64,000 bases of DNA from Rhodoplanes serenus (GTDB lineage Bacteria > Pseudomonadota > Alphaproteobacteria > Rhizobiales > Xanthobacteraceae), in NCBI GenBank assembly GCA_009720755.1, contig WNKV01000014.1, positions 103,600 to 167,599 on the forward strand, given 5' to 3'. Of the stretch, positions 47,451 to 55,603 are shown in pieces. How positions within the stretch are numbered: the first letter of the stretch is position 1; the number at the start of each line of letters is the position of its first letter. The notes below the pieces were generated by a model that was given only the letters and a program-made list of their open reading frames with translations, was not told where the DNA came from and did no database searches. The translations under genes and the position numbers were made by a program.

Positions 47451-47801
47451 TCAGCCCTGGCGGGATGTGGCGCGACGGCGCAGACCGCCGGAGGCCGGCG
47501 GCGGGCGGCCGGAGGGCTCGCCCCCCGGCTGCGCCGGCAGGTCGTAGCGACGGCCGCTGGGCATCACCACGGTGCGCGACACGATGCGCAGGATGCCGTG
47601 GCGGTCGGGCTCGCCCTCCACCACGAAGCGCGTGCCCACCGGGAAGCGGCGGGGCAGGCGGTCCTTCGGCAGGTCCTTGGGAGTGCGCATCTTGGACGCG
47701 CCCAGCTTCGACCCGCCCAGCTTGGACGCGGCTGCTTCGCGACTGCCCGCTTCGGGGCGAGCCTCGGCGCGGTTCTCGGGGCGCTGCTTGGATGGCGGCA
47801 T
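47451..47801 (-). CDS. Small basic hypothetical protein (116 aa)
   Basis: No named family. The N-terminal 45 residues are lysine/alanine/serine-rich, with a short repeated motif (ASKLGGSKLGASK). A compact middle section RRFPVGTRFVVEGEPDRHGILRIVSRTVVMPSGRRYDLP looks like a small beta domain. The C-terminal tail is disordered. The ATG at 47801 was chosen because an earlier ATG at 47846 adds an unsupported leader. It lies between the secreted protein gene and proA, on the opposite strand to proA. Confidence 0.55.
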   Translation of the reverse strand: MPPSKQRPENRAEARPEAGSREAAASKLGGSKLGASKMRTPKDLPKDRLPRRFPVGTRFVVEGEPDRHGILRIVSRTVVMPSGRRYDLPAQPGGEPSGRPPPASGGLRRRATSRQG

Positions 47802-47956
47802 GGCGGGCTCCCGACACCGGGCGCTGGCGCGGTCGGCGCCAGCCACGAGGGCACCGAAGGCACAGGATCGACGGGGCGGACCGAGCGATCCGTCCGAAAC
47901 GCCAATCTGCCCCGCGGTAAGCGGATCGACGGCCGCTTCGCAGCCGGCCTATCGAC

Positions 47957-49288
47957 ATGCTAGGAAAGCGGGATGACAAGGGAATGTCGGGCATGAGCGG
48001 ATCGCCGACCACGACCAGCAGCCGGCCGATCGATCTCGCGGCGGTCCTCGCCGACATCGGCCGGCGGGCGCGCGCCGCCGCGCGGGCGATCGGCCAGGCC
48101 AGCGCCACCGACAAGACCGAGGCGCTCGCCGCCATGGCGGAATCGCTGCGCGGCGCCACCCCGGACATCCTCGCCGCCAATGCCGAGGACGTCGCCGAGG
48201 CGCGCAGCCGGGGCTCCACCGCGGCGCTGCTCGACCGCCTGCGGCTCGACGAGAAGCGCGTCGCCGCCATCGCGGACGGCATCGGCGTGGTCGCCGCCCT
48301 GCCCGATCCGGTCGGCCGCGTGATCGACGCTTGGACCCGCCCCAACGGCATGCGGATCGAGCGGGTGCGGGTGCCACTCGGCGTCGTCGGGGTAATTTAC
48401 GAAAGCCGCCCCAACGTGACGGCCGATGCCGGCGTGCTGTGCCTGAAGGCCGGCAACGCCGTGATCCTGCGCGGCGGCTCCGACAGCTTCCGCTCGTCGC
48501 GGGCGATCCACGCCGCCCTGGTGGAAGGACTGCACTCCGCCGACCTGCCCGCCGACGCCATCCAGCTCGTCCCCACCCGGGACCGTGCCGCCGTCGGCAT
48601 GATGCTGGCCGGGCTCGGCGGCGCCATCGACGTGATCGTGCCGCGCGGCGGCAAGGACCTGGTGGCGCGCGTCCAGGCGGAGGCGCGGGTGCCGGTGTTC
48701 GCCCATCTCGACGGCAACTGCCACGTCTATGTCGACGCGGCCGCCGATCTCGAGATGGCCAAGACGGTCGTGCTCAACGCCAAGATGCGGCGCACCGGCG
48801 TGTGCGGCGCCGCCGAGACCCTGCTGGTCGACCGCGCCGTCGCGGCGACCCACCTGGCGCCGCTGGTCCGCATGCTGCTCGATGCCGGCTGCGCGGTGCG
48901 CGGCGACGCCGCGACGCGAGCGGTCGATCCGCGCGTCACCGCGGCGAGCGAGGAGGACTGGTCGACCGAGTATCTCGACGCCATCATCGCCGTGAAGGTG
49001 GTGGACGGCGTCGGCGACGCGATCGCCCATGTCGAGCGCTACGGCTCCCACCACACCGACGCCATCGTGACGGCCGACCCGGCTGCCGCCGAGCGATTCC
49101 TGGCCGAGGTCGATTCCGCCATCGTCGTCCACAACGCCTCCACCCAGTTCGCCGACGGCGGCGAGTTCGGGTTCGGGGCCGAGATCGGCATCGCCACCGG
49201 CCGCATGCATGCGCGCGGCCCGGTCGGGGTCGAGCAGCTCACCACATTCAAGTACCGCATCCGCGGCTCGGGCCAGACCCGCCCATAG
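47957..49288 (+). CDS. proA: Glutamate-5-semialdehyde dehydrogenase (gamma-glutamyl phosphate reductase)
   Basis: Second step of proline synthesis, reducing gamma-glutamyl phosphate with NADPH. The aldehyde-dehydrogenase-fold domain contains [21 protein letters not shown] and [15 protein letters not shown], and the catalytic cysteine lies in [16 protein letters not shown] near 290. The C-terminal [25 protein letters not shown] is diagnostic. Up to 443 residues; in-frame ATGs at 47957, 47984 and 47993 compete, and the family fold starts only at about residue 24. proB is not adjacent in this window; nadD follows. Confidence 0.96.
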   Translation: MLGKRDDKGMSGMSGSPTTTSSRPIDLAAVLADIGRRARAAARAIGQASATDKTEALAAMAESLRGATPDILAANAEDVAEARSRGSTAALLDRLRLDEKRVAAIADGIGVVAALPDPVGRVIDAWTRPNGMRIERVRVPLGVVGVIYESRPNVTADAGVLCLKAGNAVILRGGSDSFRSSRAIHAALVEGLHSADLPADAIQLVPTRDRAAVGMMLAGLGGAIDVIVPRGGKDLVARVQAEARVPVFAHLDGNCHVYVDAAADLEMAKTVVLNAKMRRTGVCGAAETLLVDRAVAATHLAPLVRMLLDAGCAVRGDAATRAVDPRVTAASEEDWSTEYLDAIIAVKVVDGVGDAIAHVERYGSHHTDAIVTADPAAAERFLAEVDSAIVVHNASTQFADGGEFGFGAEIGIATGRMHARGPVGVEQLTTFKYRIRGSGQTRP

Positions 49289-49341
49289 GCCCGGCCTCCC
49301 GGCCGGGAGGAGCGAGCGGACCCGGAGGGATCGTCGTCTTC

Positions 49342-50160
49342 ATGCCCATGGCGTACCACTCGCTCCGGTCCGATCCGGCGCGGCAGGACACGGCGCTCCG
49401 CGGTCCGGACTACCGGGTGCCGCCGCATGTCCCCGGCATGCGGATCGGCCTGTTCGGCGGCACCTTCGATCCACCCCACGAGGCCCATCTCGCCGCCTGC
49501 CTGCTGGCGATGCGACGCCTCCAGCTCGATCGCGTGTGGTGGCTCGTCACGCCCGGCAATCCGCTGAAGAACACCGCCGGGCTGGCGCCGCTGAGCGAGC
49601 GCATCGCCGCCGCCAAGGCGCTCGCACGCCATCCGCGCATCGCCGTCACCGGCTTCGAGGCCGCCGTCGGGGTGCGCTACACCTACGACACCGTGCGGTA
49701 TCTGGTGACGCGCAGCCCGGCCACCCACTTCGTGTGGATCATGGGGGCCGACAACCTGCGCAGCTTCCACCGCTGGAACAACTGGCGTGGCATCGCGGCG
49801 CTGGTGCCCATCGTGGTGGTCGACCGCCTCGGCCCGAGCCTCTACGCCAGCTCGGGGGTGGCCGGGCGGGCGCTCGCCTTCGCGCGCCTGCCCGAGGAGA
49901 AGGCGGTGCGCCTGCCGCTCCGCCGGCCGCCGGCCTGGACCTTCCTGCACGGGCTGAAATCGCCGCTGTCCTCGACCCAGCTCCGCGCCCGGCGGCGGCC
50001 CCTCCGCCCGTCGACCGATACGGAGGGCGACGCTCCCGCGTCGCGACCGAACGGTGGCCGTGCCGCCGCCGACGAGCCGTCGTCCGCCCCCACGGCACCG
50101 ATTGTGGCCCGGCCGCACGACTCCGAAAGAAACCTCCGACGCGGCCACGGAGGCGGTTGA
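49342..50160 (+). CDS. nadD: Nicotinate-nucleotide adenylyltransferase
   Basis: Makes deamido-NAD from nicotinate mononucleotide and ATP. The nucleotidyl-transferase motif is GLFGGTFDPPHEAHLAA at about 36; the usual second motif residue Gly before His is Ala here. The C-terminal substrate motif is SPLSSTQLRAR instead of the usual ISSTxIR. Of 272 residues, the first 32 precede the normal fold start MRIGLFGG (ATG 49438). The last 45 residues are a disordered Arg/Pro extension. It is followed by rsfS and rlmH in the conserved order. Confidence 0.93.
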   Translation: MPMAYHSLRSDPARQDTALRGPDYRVPPHVPGMRIGLFGGTFDPPHEAHLAACLLAMRRLQLDRVWWLVTPGNPLKNTAGLAPLSERIAAAKALARHPRIAVTGFEAAVGVRYTYDTVRYLVTRSPATHFVWIMGADNLRSFHRWNNWRGIAALVPIVVVDRLGPSLYASSGVAGRALAFARLPEEKAVRLPLRRPPAWTFLHGLKSPLSSTQLRARRRPLRPSTDTEGDAPASRPNGGRAAADEPSSAPTAPIVARPHDSERNLRRGHGGG

Positions 50161-50224
50161 ATCCGTTTACCCCGACCACTTATCTTGTGAGTCGCCTGGG
50201 CGCAGCGGCCCGGGTCTTGCTGGA

Positions 50225-50238
50225 AGGACGGTCCCCTG
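50225..50238 (+). promoter_or_regulatory. Ribosome-binding site that points to a CTG start for rsfS
   Basis: GGAAGGA ends at 50228, seven bases before CTG at 50236-50238. No ATG, GTG or TTG occurs in frame between the upstream stop (50188-50190) and the ATG at 50437, which is inside the conserved domain. Confidence 0.6.
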
Positions 50239-50733
50239 ACGACATCTGCGCGCTCGCGGGCGAGCGCCTCACGACAGCCCGCTTCGGTCGCCTCCCTGGT
50301 CGCCTCGCCGGCCCCGGCCTCTGTATCGGCGGTTCCGGGAGCGACGACCACGGCTTCGCCTCCGGTCTCCGTCGCGCCGGCGACGCGGCCCGAGCCCGAC
50401 GAGATCCTGCGCATCGTCCTCGCGCAGCTCGACGACATGAAGGCCGAGGACACCACCACCATCGATCTGCGCGACAAGTCCGCCCTGGCCGATGCCATGG
50501 TGATCACCTGCGGCCGCTCGAACCGCCATGTCGGCTCGATCGCCGACCGGGTGATCGAGGGACTCGGCGCCGCCGGCGTGCGGACCCGGGTCGAGGGCAT
50601 GCCGCACTGCGACTGGGTGCTGATCGATGCCGGCGACGTGATCGTCCACGTCTTCCGTCCCGAGGTCCGCAGCTTCTACGCCCTGGAGAAGATGTGGGCC
50701 GGCCGGGGTGCGGGGCCACGCCGCCTGAGCTGA
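50236..50733 (+). CDS. rsfS: Ribosomal silencing factor RsfS
   Basis: Binds ribosomal protein L14 and blocks subunit joining in slow growth. The family domain starts near RIVLAQLDDMKAEDTTTIDLRDKS and contains DAMVITCGRSNRHVGSIADRV, EGMPHCDWVLIDAGDVIVHVFRPEVRSFYALEKMW. If translation began at ATG 50437, the conserved first helix would be lost. The best solution is a rare CTG start at 50236, giving 165 residues with an alanine/proline-rich leader. It lies 75 bases after nadD and 13 before rlmH. Confidence 0.88.
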   Translation: MTTSARSRASASRQPASVASLVASPAPASVSAVPGATTTASPPVSVAPATRPEPDEILRIVLAQLDDMKAEDTTTIDLRDKSALADAMVITCGRSNRHVGSIADRVIEGLGAAGVRTRVEGMPHCDWVLIDAGDVIVHVFRPEVRSFYALEKMWAGRGAGPRRLS

Positions 50734-50746
50734 CGACGGGTGCGCC

Positions 50747-51229
50747 ATGCGGCTCGTGATCGCGGCCATCGGCCGTCTGAAGGCCGGGGCCGAGCGCGAG
50801 CTGGCCGATCGTTATCGTGACCGTCTGGAGAAGGCGGGGCGCGGAATCGGGCTGCGCGGTATCGAGGTGATCGAGATCCGCGAGAGCCGCGCCCACGAGG
50901 TCGAGCGGCGCCGGCTCGAGGAGGCCATCGCGCTCGCCAACGTGATTGCGGACGGCGCCGCCACGGTGGCGCTGGACGAGCGCGGCGACAATCTCGACAG
51001 CGCCGCCCTGGCGGGCCACATCGGCGCCTGGCGCGACGCCGGCCGCGAGCAGGCGGTGTTCGTGATCGGCGGCGCCGACGGCCTCGGCGACGAGATCAGG
51101 CGGCGGGCCGGCCTGACGCTGTCGTTCGGGGCCGCCACCTGGCCCCATCAGCTCGTCCGGGTGATGCTGCTGGAGCAGCTCTACCGCGCCGCCACCATCC
51201 TGTCGGGCCATCCCTACCACCGGGCCTGA
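50747..51229 (+). CDS. rlmH: 23S rRNA (pseudouridine-1915-N3)-methyltransferase
   Basis: SPOUT-fold enzyme that methylates pseudouridine 1915 of 23S rRNA. The 160 residues match the family from end to end: MRLVIAAIGRLKAGAERELADRYRDRL, VALDERG, the SAM knot VFVIGGADGLGDEIRRRAGLTLSFG and the C-terminal WPHQLVRVMLLEQLYRAATILSGHPYHR. It lies directly after rsfS, the normal neighbour pair. Confidence 0.97.
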   Translation: MRLVIAAIGRLKAGAERELADRYRDRLEKAGRGIGLRGIEVIEIRESRAHEVERRRLEEAIALANVIADGAATVALDERGDNLDSAALAGHIGAWRDAGREQAVFVIGGADGLGDEIRRRAGLTLSFGAATWPHQLVRVMLLEQLYRAATILSGHPYHRA

Positions 51230-51402
51230 CCCGCCCTCCCGAACACCGCTCCGGCTTCCCTCGGCCGCTTTCCCATGTCCCGACCCGCCATGATGAACTC
51301 GATTTCATCTCCGCCCGGCGGCGGAGACGCGAAGCCGCCCCAATCGGTCGCTACAGCCGTCCGGTTCCCGCGTTTCGCGACAGAGGCCCGGCCGCGCAAC
51401 CG

Positions 51403-52788
51403 ATGACGCCGCACCCGCTCACCCGTCCCGCGCAGGCCGCGTTCGCCCACGCTGCCTTCGCCCTGGCGCTCGTGGTCGCCTGCGCCGGGTCCGCCGGTCC
51501 GGCGGCCGCCCAGGCTTCGGCCCAGGCGGAGCGCCTGCCGCGCGGCCCCGCGGCGCTCGACACCATCCGCCAGCGCGATCAGGAGCTGGAGACGATCCGG
51601 GCCGAGCAGAAGCGCGCCACCGACACCGAGAAGGCGCTGCGGGCCGAGATCGACCGCCTCGGCGAGGACCGCCGCAAGCTGAACCAGGCGATGATCGACA
51701 CGGCCGCCCGGGTGCGCGCCGCCGAGCAGGCGATCGCCGCCATCGAGGCCCGCCTCGATCTCCTGGAGAGCACCGAGCACGGCATCAACGGCTCGCTGGA
51801 GATGCGCCGCGCCGTCATCGCCCAGGTGCTGGCGGCGCTGCAACGGCTCGGCCGCCGGCCCCCGCCGGCCCTGCTGGTCGCCCCCGAGGACGCGCTGAAG
51901 TCGGTGCGCACCGCCATCCTGCTCGGCGCCGTGCTGCCCGAGCTGAAGACCGAGGCCGACGCGCTGGCCACCGATCTCGCTGACCTCGTCCGGGTGCGCC
52001 GCGAGAGCGCCGCCGAGCGGGCCAAGCGCACCAACGACCTCGCGGTGCTGTCGGAGGAGCGCACCCGGCTCGGCCTGCTGGTCGAGGAGCGCCAGCGCCG
52101 GCTCGGCGAGGTCGAGAAGGAGCTCGATCAGGCCCGCCGCCGCGCCTTGCAGCTCGCCCTCCAGGCCGACAATCTCAAAGACTTGATCGCCCGCCTCGAG
52201 CACAATCTCGATTCGGCCGGGCGTGCCGCCCGCGCCGCCGCCGAGCGCACCCCGGCCGAGACCCGCCGCGATCTCGCCGCCCTGCGGGACCCCGGACGGC
52301 TCGCTCCGGCGGTCGCCTTCGCGTCCGCCAAGGGCCTGCTGCCCTTGCCGGTCAACGGCATGCGGCTGCGCGAGTTCGGCGCCTCGGACCAGCATGGCGG
52401 CACCGAGAAGGGCGTGTCGATCACGGCCCGCCCGGGTGCCCAGGTGACGGCGCCGTGCGACGGGTGGGTCGTCTATGCGGCGCCCTATCGGTCCTATGGC
52501 CAGCTCTTGATCCTCAACGCCGGCGGCGGATATCATGTCCTGCTGGCGGGCATGGAGCGGATCACGGTCGACCTCGGCCAATTCGTCCTGACCGGAGAGC
52601 CCGTCGGGACGATGGGATCGAGCGGCCCGACCGCGGCGACTCCGATCGGAGTGGGCGCGGCTGTCGGAGTAGGCGCCGCCGCCGGCGCCTCGCAGCCGAT
52701 CCTCTATGTCGAATTCCGGAAGGACGGCCTCCCCGTCGATCCGTCCCCGTGGTGGGCAACCAACGATAGCGAGAAGGTCCGCGGATGA
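51403..52788 (+). CDS. envC: Murein hydrolase activator EnvC (degenerate M23 peptidase)
   Basis: Periplasmic activator of cell-separation amidases, recruited by FtsEX. The 461 residues have a signal peptide (about 8-33), a long coiled coil (about 45-290: RQRDQELETIRAEQKRATDTE through ERQRRLGEVEKELDQARRR), and a C-terminal LytM domain from about 305. The LytM zinc ligands are absent: the usual HxxxD is GGTEKGVSI, and the usual HFE is LYVEFRKDG. It is therefore an activator, not an enzyme. Its stop overlaps the ctpA start (ATGA at 52785-52788). Confidence 0.93.
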   Translation: MTPHPLTRPAQAAFAHAAFALALVVACAGSAGPAAAQASAQAERLPRGPAALDTIRQRDQELETIRAEQKRATDTEKALRAEIDRLGEDRRKLNQAMIDTAARVRAAEQAIAAIEARLDLLESTEHGINGSLEMRRAVIAQVLAALQRLGRRPPPALLVAPEDALKSVRTAILLGAVLPELKTEADALATDLADLVRVRRESAAERAKRTNDLAVLSEERTRLGLLVEERQRRLGEVEKELDQARRRALQLALQADNLKDLIARLEHNLDSAGRAARAAAERTPAETRRDLAALRDPGRLAPAVAFASAKGLLPLPVNGMRLREFGASDQHGGTEKGVSITARPGAQVTAPCDGWVVYAAPYRSYGQLLILNAGGGYHVLLAGMERITVDLGQFVLTGEPVGTMGSSGPTAATPIGVGAAVGVGAAAGASQPILYVEFRKDGLPVDPSPWWATNDSEKVRG

Positions 52789-54125
52789 TGCGAAAGACTT
52801 CACTGGTTCTCCTCGGGGCAGCCGCCGGCGCCGCCCTGACGGTGCTCGCGATCCAGCCGCCCACCGGCCTTCTGTGGACGAGCGCCAAGGCGGCCTCGTC
52901 CGACACCTACCGTCAGCTCAATCTGTTCGGCGACATCTTCGAGCGGGTGCGCTCGCACTATGTCGAGAAGCCGGACGACGCGAAGCTGGTCGAATCGGCC
53001 ATCAACGGCATGCTTAACGGGCTCGATCCGCATTCGAGCTACATGGACCCGAAGAGCTTCCGCGACATGCAGGTGCAGACGCGCGGCGAGTTCGGCGGCC
53101 TCGGCATCGAGGTCACCATGGAGGACGGCCTGGTCAAGGTGGTGGCGCCGATCGACGACACGCCCGCGGCCCGTGCCGGCATTCGCGCCAACGACGTGAT
53201 TACCCATCTCGACGACGACGCCGTGCAGGGCATGACCCTCAACCAGGCGGTCGAGAAGATGCGCGGGCCGGTCAACACCAAGATCCGCCTCAAGGTGATG
53301 CGCAAGGGCGCCGACAAGCCGCTGGAGATCGCCATCACCCGCGACATCATCCGGGTCCGCTCGGTGCGCAGCCGCATCGAGGGCACCGATGTCGGCTACA
53401 TCCGCGTCACCCAGTTCAACGAGCAGACCACCGAGGGCATCAAGAAGGCGCTCGGCGACATCGCCAGCCAGATCCCGGCCGACAAGCTGCGCGGCTTCGT
53501 CATCGACATGCGCAACAATCCGGGCGGCCTGCTCGATCAGGCGATCTCGGTGTCGGACGCCTTCCTGGAGCGCGGCGAGATCGTCTCGACCCGCGGCCGC
53601 GATCCCGACGAGACTCAACGGTTCAACGCCCGGCCGGGCGACCTGACCAAGGGCAAGCCGGTGATCGTGCTGATCAACGGCGGCTCCGCCTCGGCGTCCG
53701 AGATCGTCGCCGGTGCGTTGCAGGACCACAAGCGGGCGACGCTGATCGGCACCCGCTCGTTCGGCAAGGGCTCGGTCCAGACCATCATCCCGCTCGGCGC
53801 CGGCAACGGGGCGCTGCGGCTGACCACGGCGCGCTACTACACGCCGGCCGGCCGCTCGATCCAGGCCAAGGGCATCGTGCCGGACATCGAGGTGCTCCAG
53901 GACGTCCCCGAGGAGGTGAAGTCCCGCGCCGAGATGCGCGGCGAGTCCTCGCTGCGTGGGCACCTGAAGGCCGACGGCGAGGAGCAGGCCGGCTCGCAGT
54001 CCTACGTGCCGCCGGAAGCCAAGGACGACAAGGCGCTCAATCTCGCCCTCGACCTGATGCGCGGCGTCCAGGTCAACGCCGCCTTCCCGCCGAGCGCCAA
54101 GGCGGCCGCGACGATGCCGAACTGA
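52785..54125 (+). CDS. ctpA: Carboxy-terminal processing protease, S41 family
   Basis: Periplasmic serine protease that trims exported proteins. The 446 residues have a signal or anchor segment (about 6-30) and a PDZ domain at about 95-170 (FGGLGIEVTMEDGLVKVVAPIDDTPAARAGI). The catalytic core has GFVIDMRNNPGGLLDQA, the serine in NGGSASASEIVAGALQDH and the lysine in GTRSFGKGSVQT. The coupling to envC and the cell-wall context suggest a role in controlling peptidoglycan hydrolases. A terminator follows at 54155. Confidence 0.96.
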   Translation: MMRKTSLVLLGAAAGAALTVLAIQPPTGLLWTSAKAASSDTYRQLNLFGDIFERVRSHYVEKPDDAKLVESAINGMLNGLDPHSSYMDPKSFRDMQVQTRGEFGGLGIEVTMEDGLVKVVAPIDDTPAARAGIRANDVITHLDDDAVQGMTLNQAVEKMRGPVNTKIRLKVMRKGADKPLEIAITRDIIRVRSVRSRIEGTDVGYIRVTQFNEQTTEGIKKALGDIASQIPADKLRGFVIDMRNNPGGLLDQAISVSDAFLERGEIVSTRGRDPDETQRFNARPGDLTKGKPVIVLINGGSASASEIVAGALQDHKRATLIGTRSFGKGSVQTIIPLGAGNGALRLTTARYYTPAGRSIQAKGIVPDIEVLQDVPEEVKSRAEMRGESSLRGHLKADGEEQAGSQSYVPPEAKDDKALNLALDLMRGVQVNAAFPPSAKAAATMPN

Positions 54126-54154
54126 CGGCGCGGCCCGCACGACCAATCGACCAG

Positions 54155-54178
54155 AAGGGCGGCCCCGCGGCCGCCCTT
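54155..54178 (+). terminator. Terminator after ctpA
   Basis: Perfect 10-base arms AAGGGCGGCC and GGCCGCCCTT with loop CCGC, followed by TCGGTTT. It lies 30 bases after the ctpA stop. Confidence 0.85.
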
Positions 54179-54227
54179 TCGGTTTCTGGCATCATGCCGG
54201 CCAACCATCCGTCTGGAGCGGTCTCCT

Positions 54228-54354
54228 GATACCGATGGCCGCTGATGCTGACTCGTCATGCGCGGCCTTGTGCCGGGCATCCACGACTTTACGCCGAGCA
54301 ACAACAAGGACGTGGATGGCCGGGACAAGCCCGGCCATGACGAAGAATGCAGTC
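54228..54354 (-). repeat. Dispersed palindromic repeat, module A, copy 2 (inverted relative to copy 1)
   Basis: Read on the minus strand it matches 39368-39495 from end to end with scattered differences, including the same nested palindromes and the same flanking GATGGCCGCTGATGCTGA on the plus strand. The two copies are therefore inverted repeats about 15 kb apart. Confidence 0.85.
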
Positions 54355-54398
54355 CGCGCGCTGCCGTTGGTATCATACTGTTTCGGGCGATCACGGCG

Positions 54399-54470
54399 CT
54401 GTCATTCCGGGGCGCCGTGCAGCGGCGGGCCTGGACTCCAGCGGATAGCCGCTTCCCGGTTTCCGGAGTT
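54399..54470. repeat. Dispersed palindromic repeat, module B, copy 3 (partial)
   Basis: Begins GTCATTCCGGGGCGCC and contains CTGGACTCCAGC and GGTTTCCGGAG. It is less complete than the copies at 39261 and 43142, and its right arm is degraded. Confidence 0.6.
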
Positions 54471-54526
54471 GGGTCGGATACCGCTCTAGTCGCGGGGCGA
54501 ACCCGCACGCCCTGACAGTCAGGACG

Positions 54527-55432
54527 CTATCGAGGGTCCTGATCTGGACCGCCAACCCCGCGGTCCACCGTGGCATGCGCCGATGAGCGCTGGTTCGCGA
54601 CGAGGCCGTACATCAGCGGAATCCGCGGCATGCTTTCGGGAGGAGCCATCCTTCGACCGCCGATGTCGCGCATGCCGTCGAAGCCGCGCCAGCCATTGGC
54701 ATACGGAAACTCGACCATTCTTTCGAGGATCAGACCGGCTCGGATGAGTGCGGAGACCACGTCACCCACGCCCCAATAGAACTCGTACGAGCGATGTGGA
54801 TTGCGGAAATCCACCACCCCCGCCTCGGACGCTCCCAGAGTGAGTCCGTCACCGGACTGGGCCACATAGTCGCCGACACCGTCTTCCTCGACCGGCGCGC
54901 TCCTGAAATAGTCGTAGTGCGGCTGCCACTGCTCGTTGAACACCATGGCGAAGGGGTGGAACTCGATGAAGGCGAATCGGCCTCCCGGCTTGAGCACCCC
55001 GGCGAGCCCGGACGCCCACCTGTCGAGATCCGAGAGCCAGCAGATGGTGCCGTAGGACGTGAACACGCAGTCGAACAGTCGGCGGTCGCGGGCGGCCTGC
55101 TCGAACCATGTGAACAGGTCCTCTCGCTCGAAGCGCGCCGGGATTCCGCTCTCGTCCGAGAGGCGACGAGCAAATGCGATCGCCTCGTCCGAGATGTCGA
55201 CGCCCGTCACGTCGGCGCCGAGCCGCGCGAGACTCAAGCTGTCCTGCCCGGAGTTGCATTGGAGATGGAGGAGGCTCAGTCCGGCGACATCACCGAGAAG
55301 CTCGAGCTCCTCCGGGAATAGCGTCGAGCCCCCGTTGCGGAAGAAGGCGGCTTGATCGCCCTTGTGGCTGTTGTGCGCGACGGTGGCCGCATTCCAGGAG
55401 AGGCGGTTTGCCTCGTGAAGATCCTTGCGCAT
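54527..55432 (-). CDS. Class I SAM-dependent methyltransferase
   Basis: Small-molecule-type methyltransferase of 301 residues. The SAM-binding motif I region is LSLLHLQCNSGQDSLSLARLGADVTGVDIS (about 50-80), where the usual GxGxG reads CNSGQD. ARFEREDLFTW and FDCVFTSYGTICWLSDLDRW follow, then LKPGGRFAFIEFHPF. The substrate is unknown. The start ATG 55432 has AAAGGAG eight bases upstream. It sits between repeat modules and the divergent deacetylase gene, in the ctpA-deacetylase-rppH neighbourhood. Its third-position GC is lower than that of its neighbours, so recent acquisition is likely. Confidence 0.85.
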   Translation of the reverse strand: MRKDLHEANRLSWNAATVAHNSHKGDQAAFFRNGGSTLFPEELELLGDVAGLSLLHLQCNSGQDSLSLARLGADVTGVDISDEAIAFARRLSDESGIPARFEREDLFTWFEQAARDRRLFDCVFTSYGTICWLSDLDRWASGLAGVLKPGGRFAFIEFHPFAMVFNEQWQPHYDYFRSAPVEEDGVGDYVAQSGDGLTLGASEAGVVDFRNPHRSYEFYWGVGDVVSALIRAGLILERMVEFPYANGWRGFDGMRDIGGRRMAPPESMPRIPLMYGLVANQRSSAHATVDRGVGGPDQDPR

Positions 55433-55603
55433 GAGAGGCTCCTTTCCTGGTACTCGGGGCAATCCGCCTGCCGCGCTGCAACCTGCTGGGCCCTGGCATG
55501 GGCACCGCGTTTGCCGGGATATCGATTTTTCGGGAAGGCTGCGATTCCGCCGGACGGCAGGGGGCTCTAGACTGGCGCGCGTTGATTCGCGAGGAGTCTT
55601 CCC

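Larger units (their letters stand above)
54126..54526. other. 401-base interval with terminator and dispersed repeats
   Basis: No gene is supported. It holds the ctpA terminator (54155-54178), module A of the dispersed repeat (54228-54354) and a partial module B (54399-54470), then the tail of the minus-strand methyltransferase region. Confidence 0.75.
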
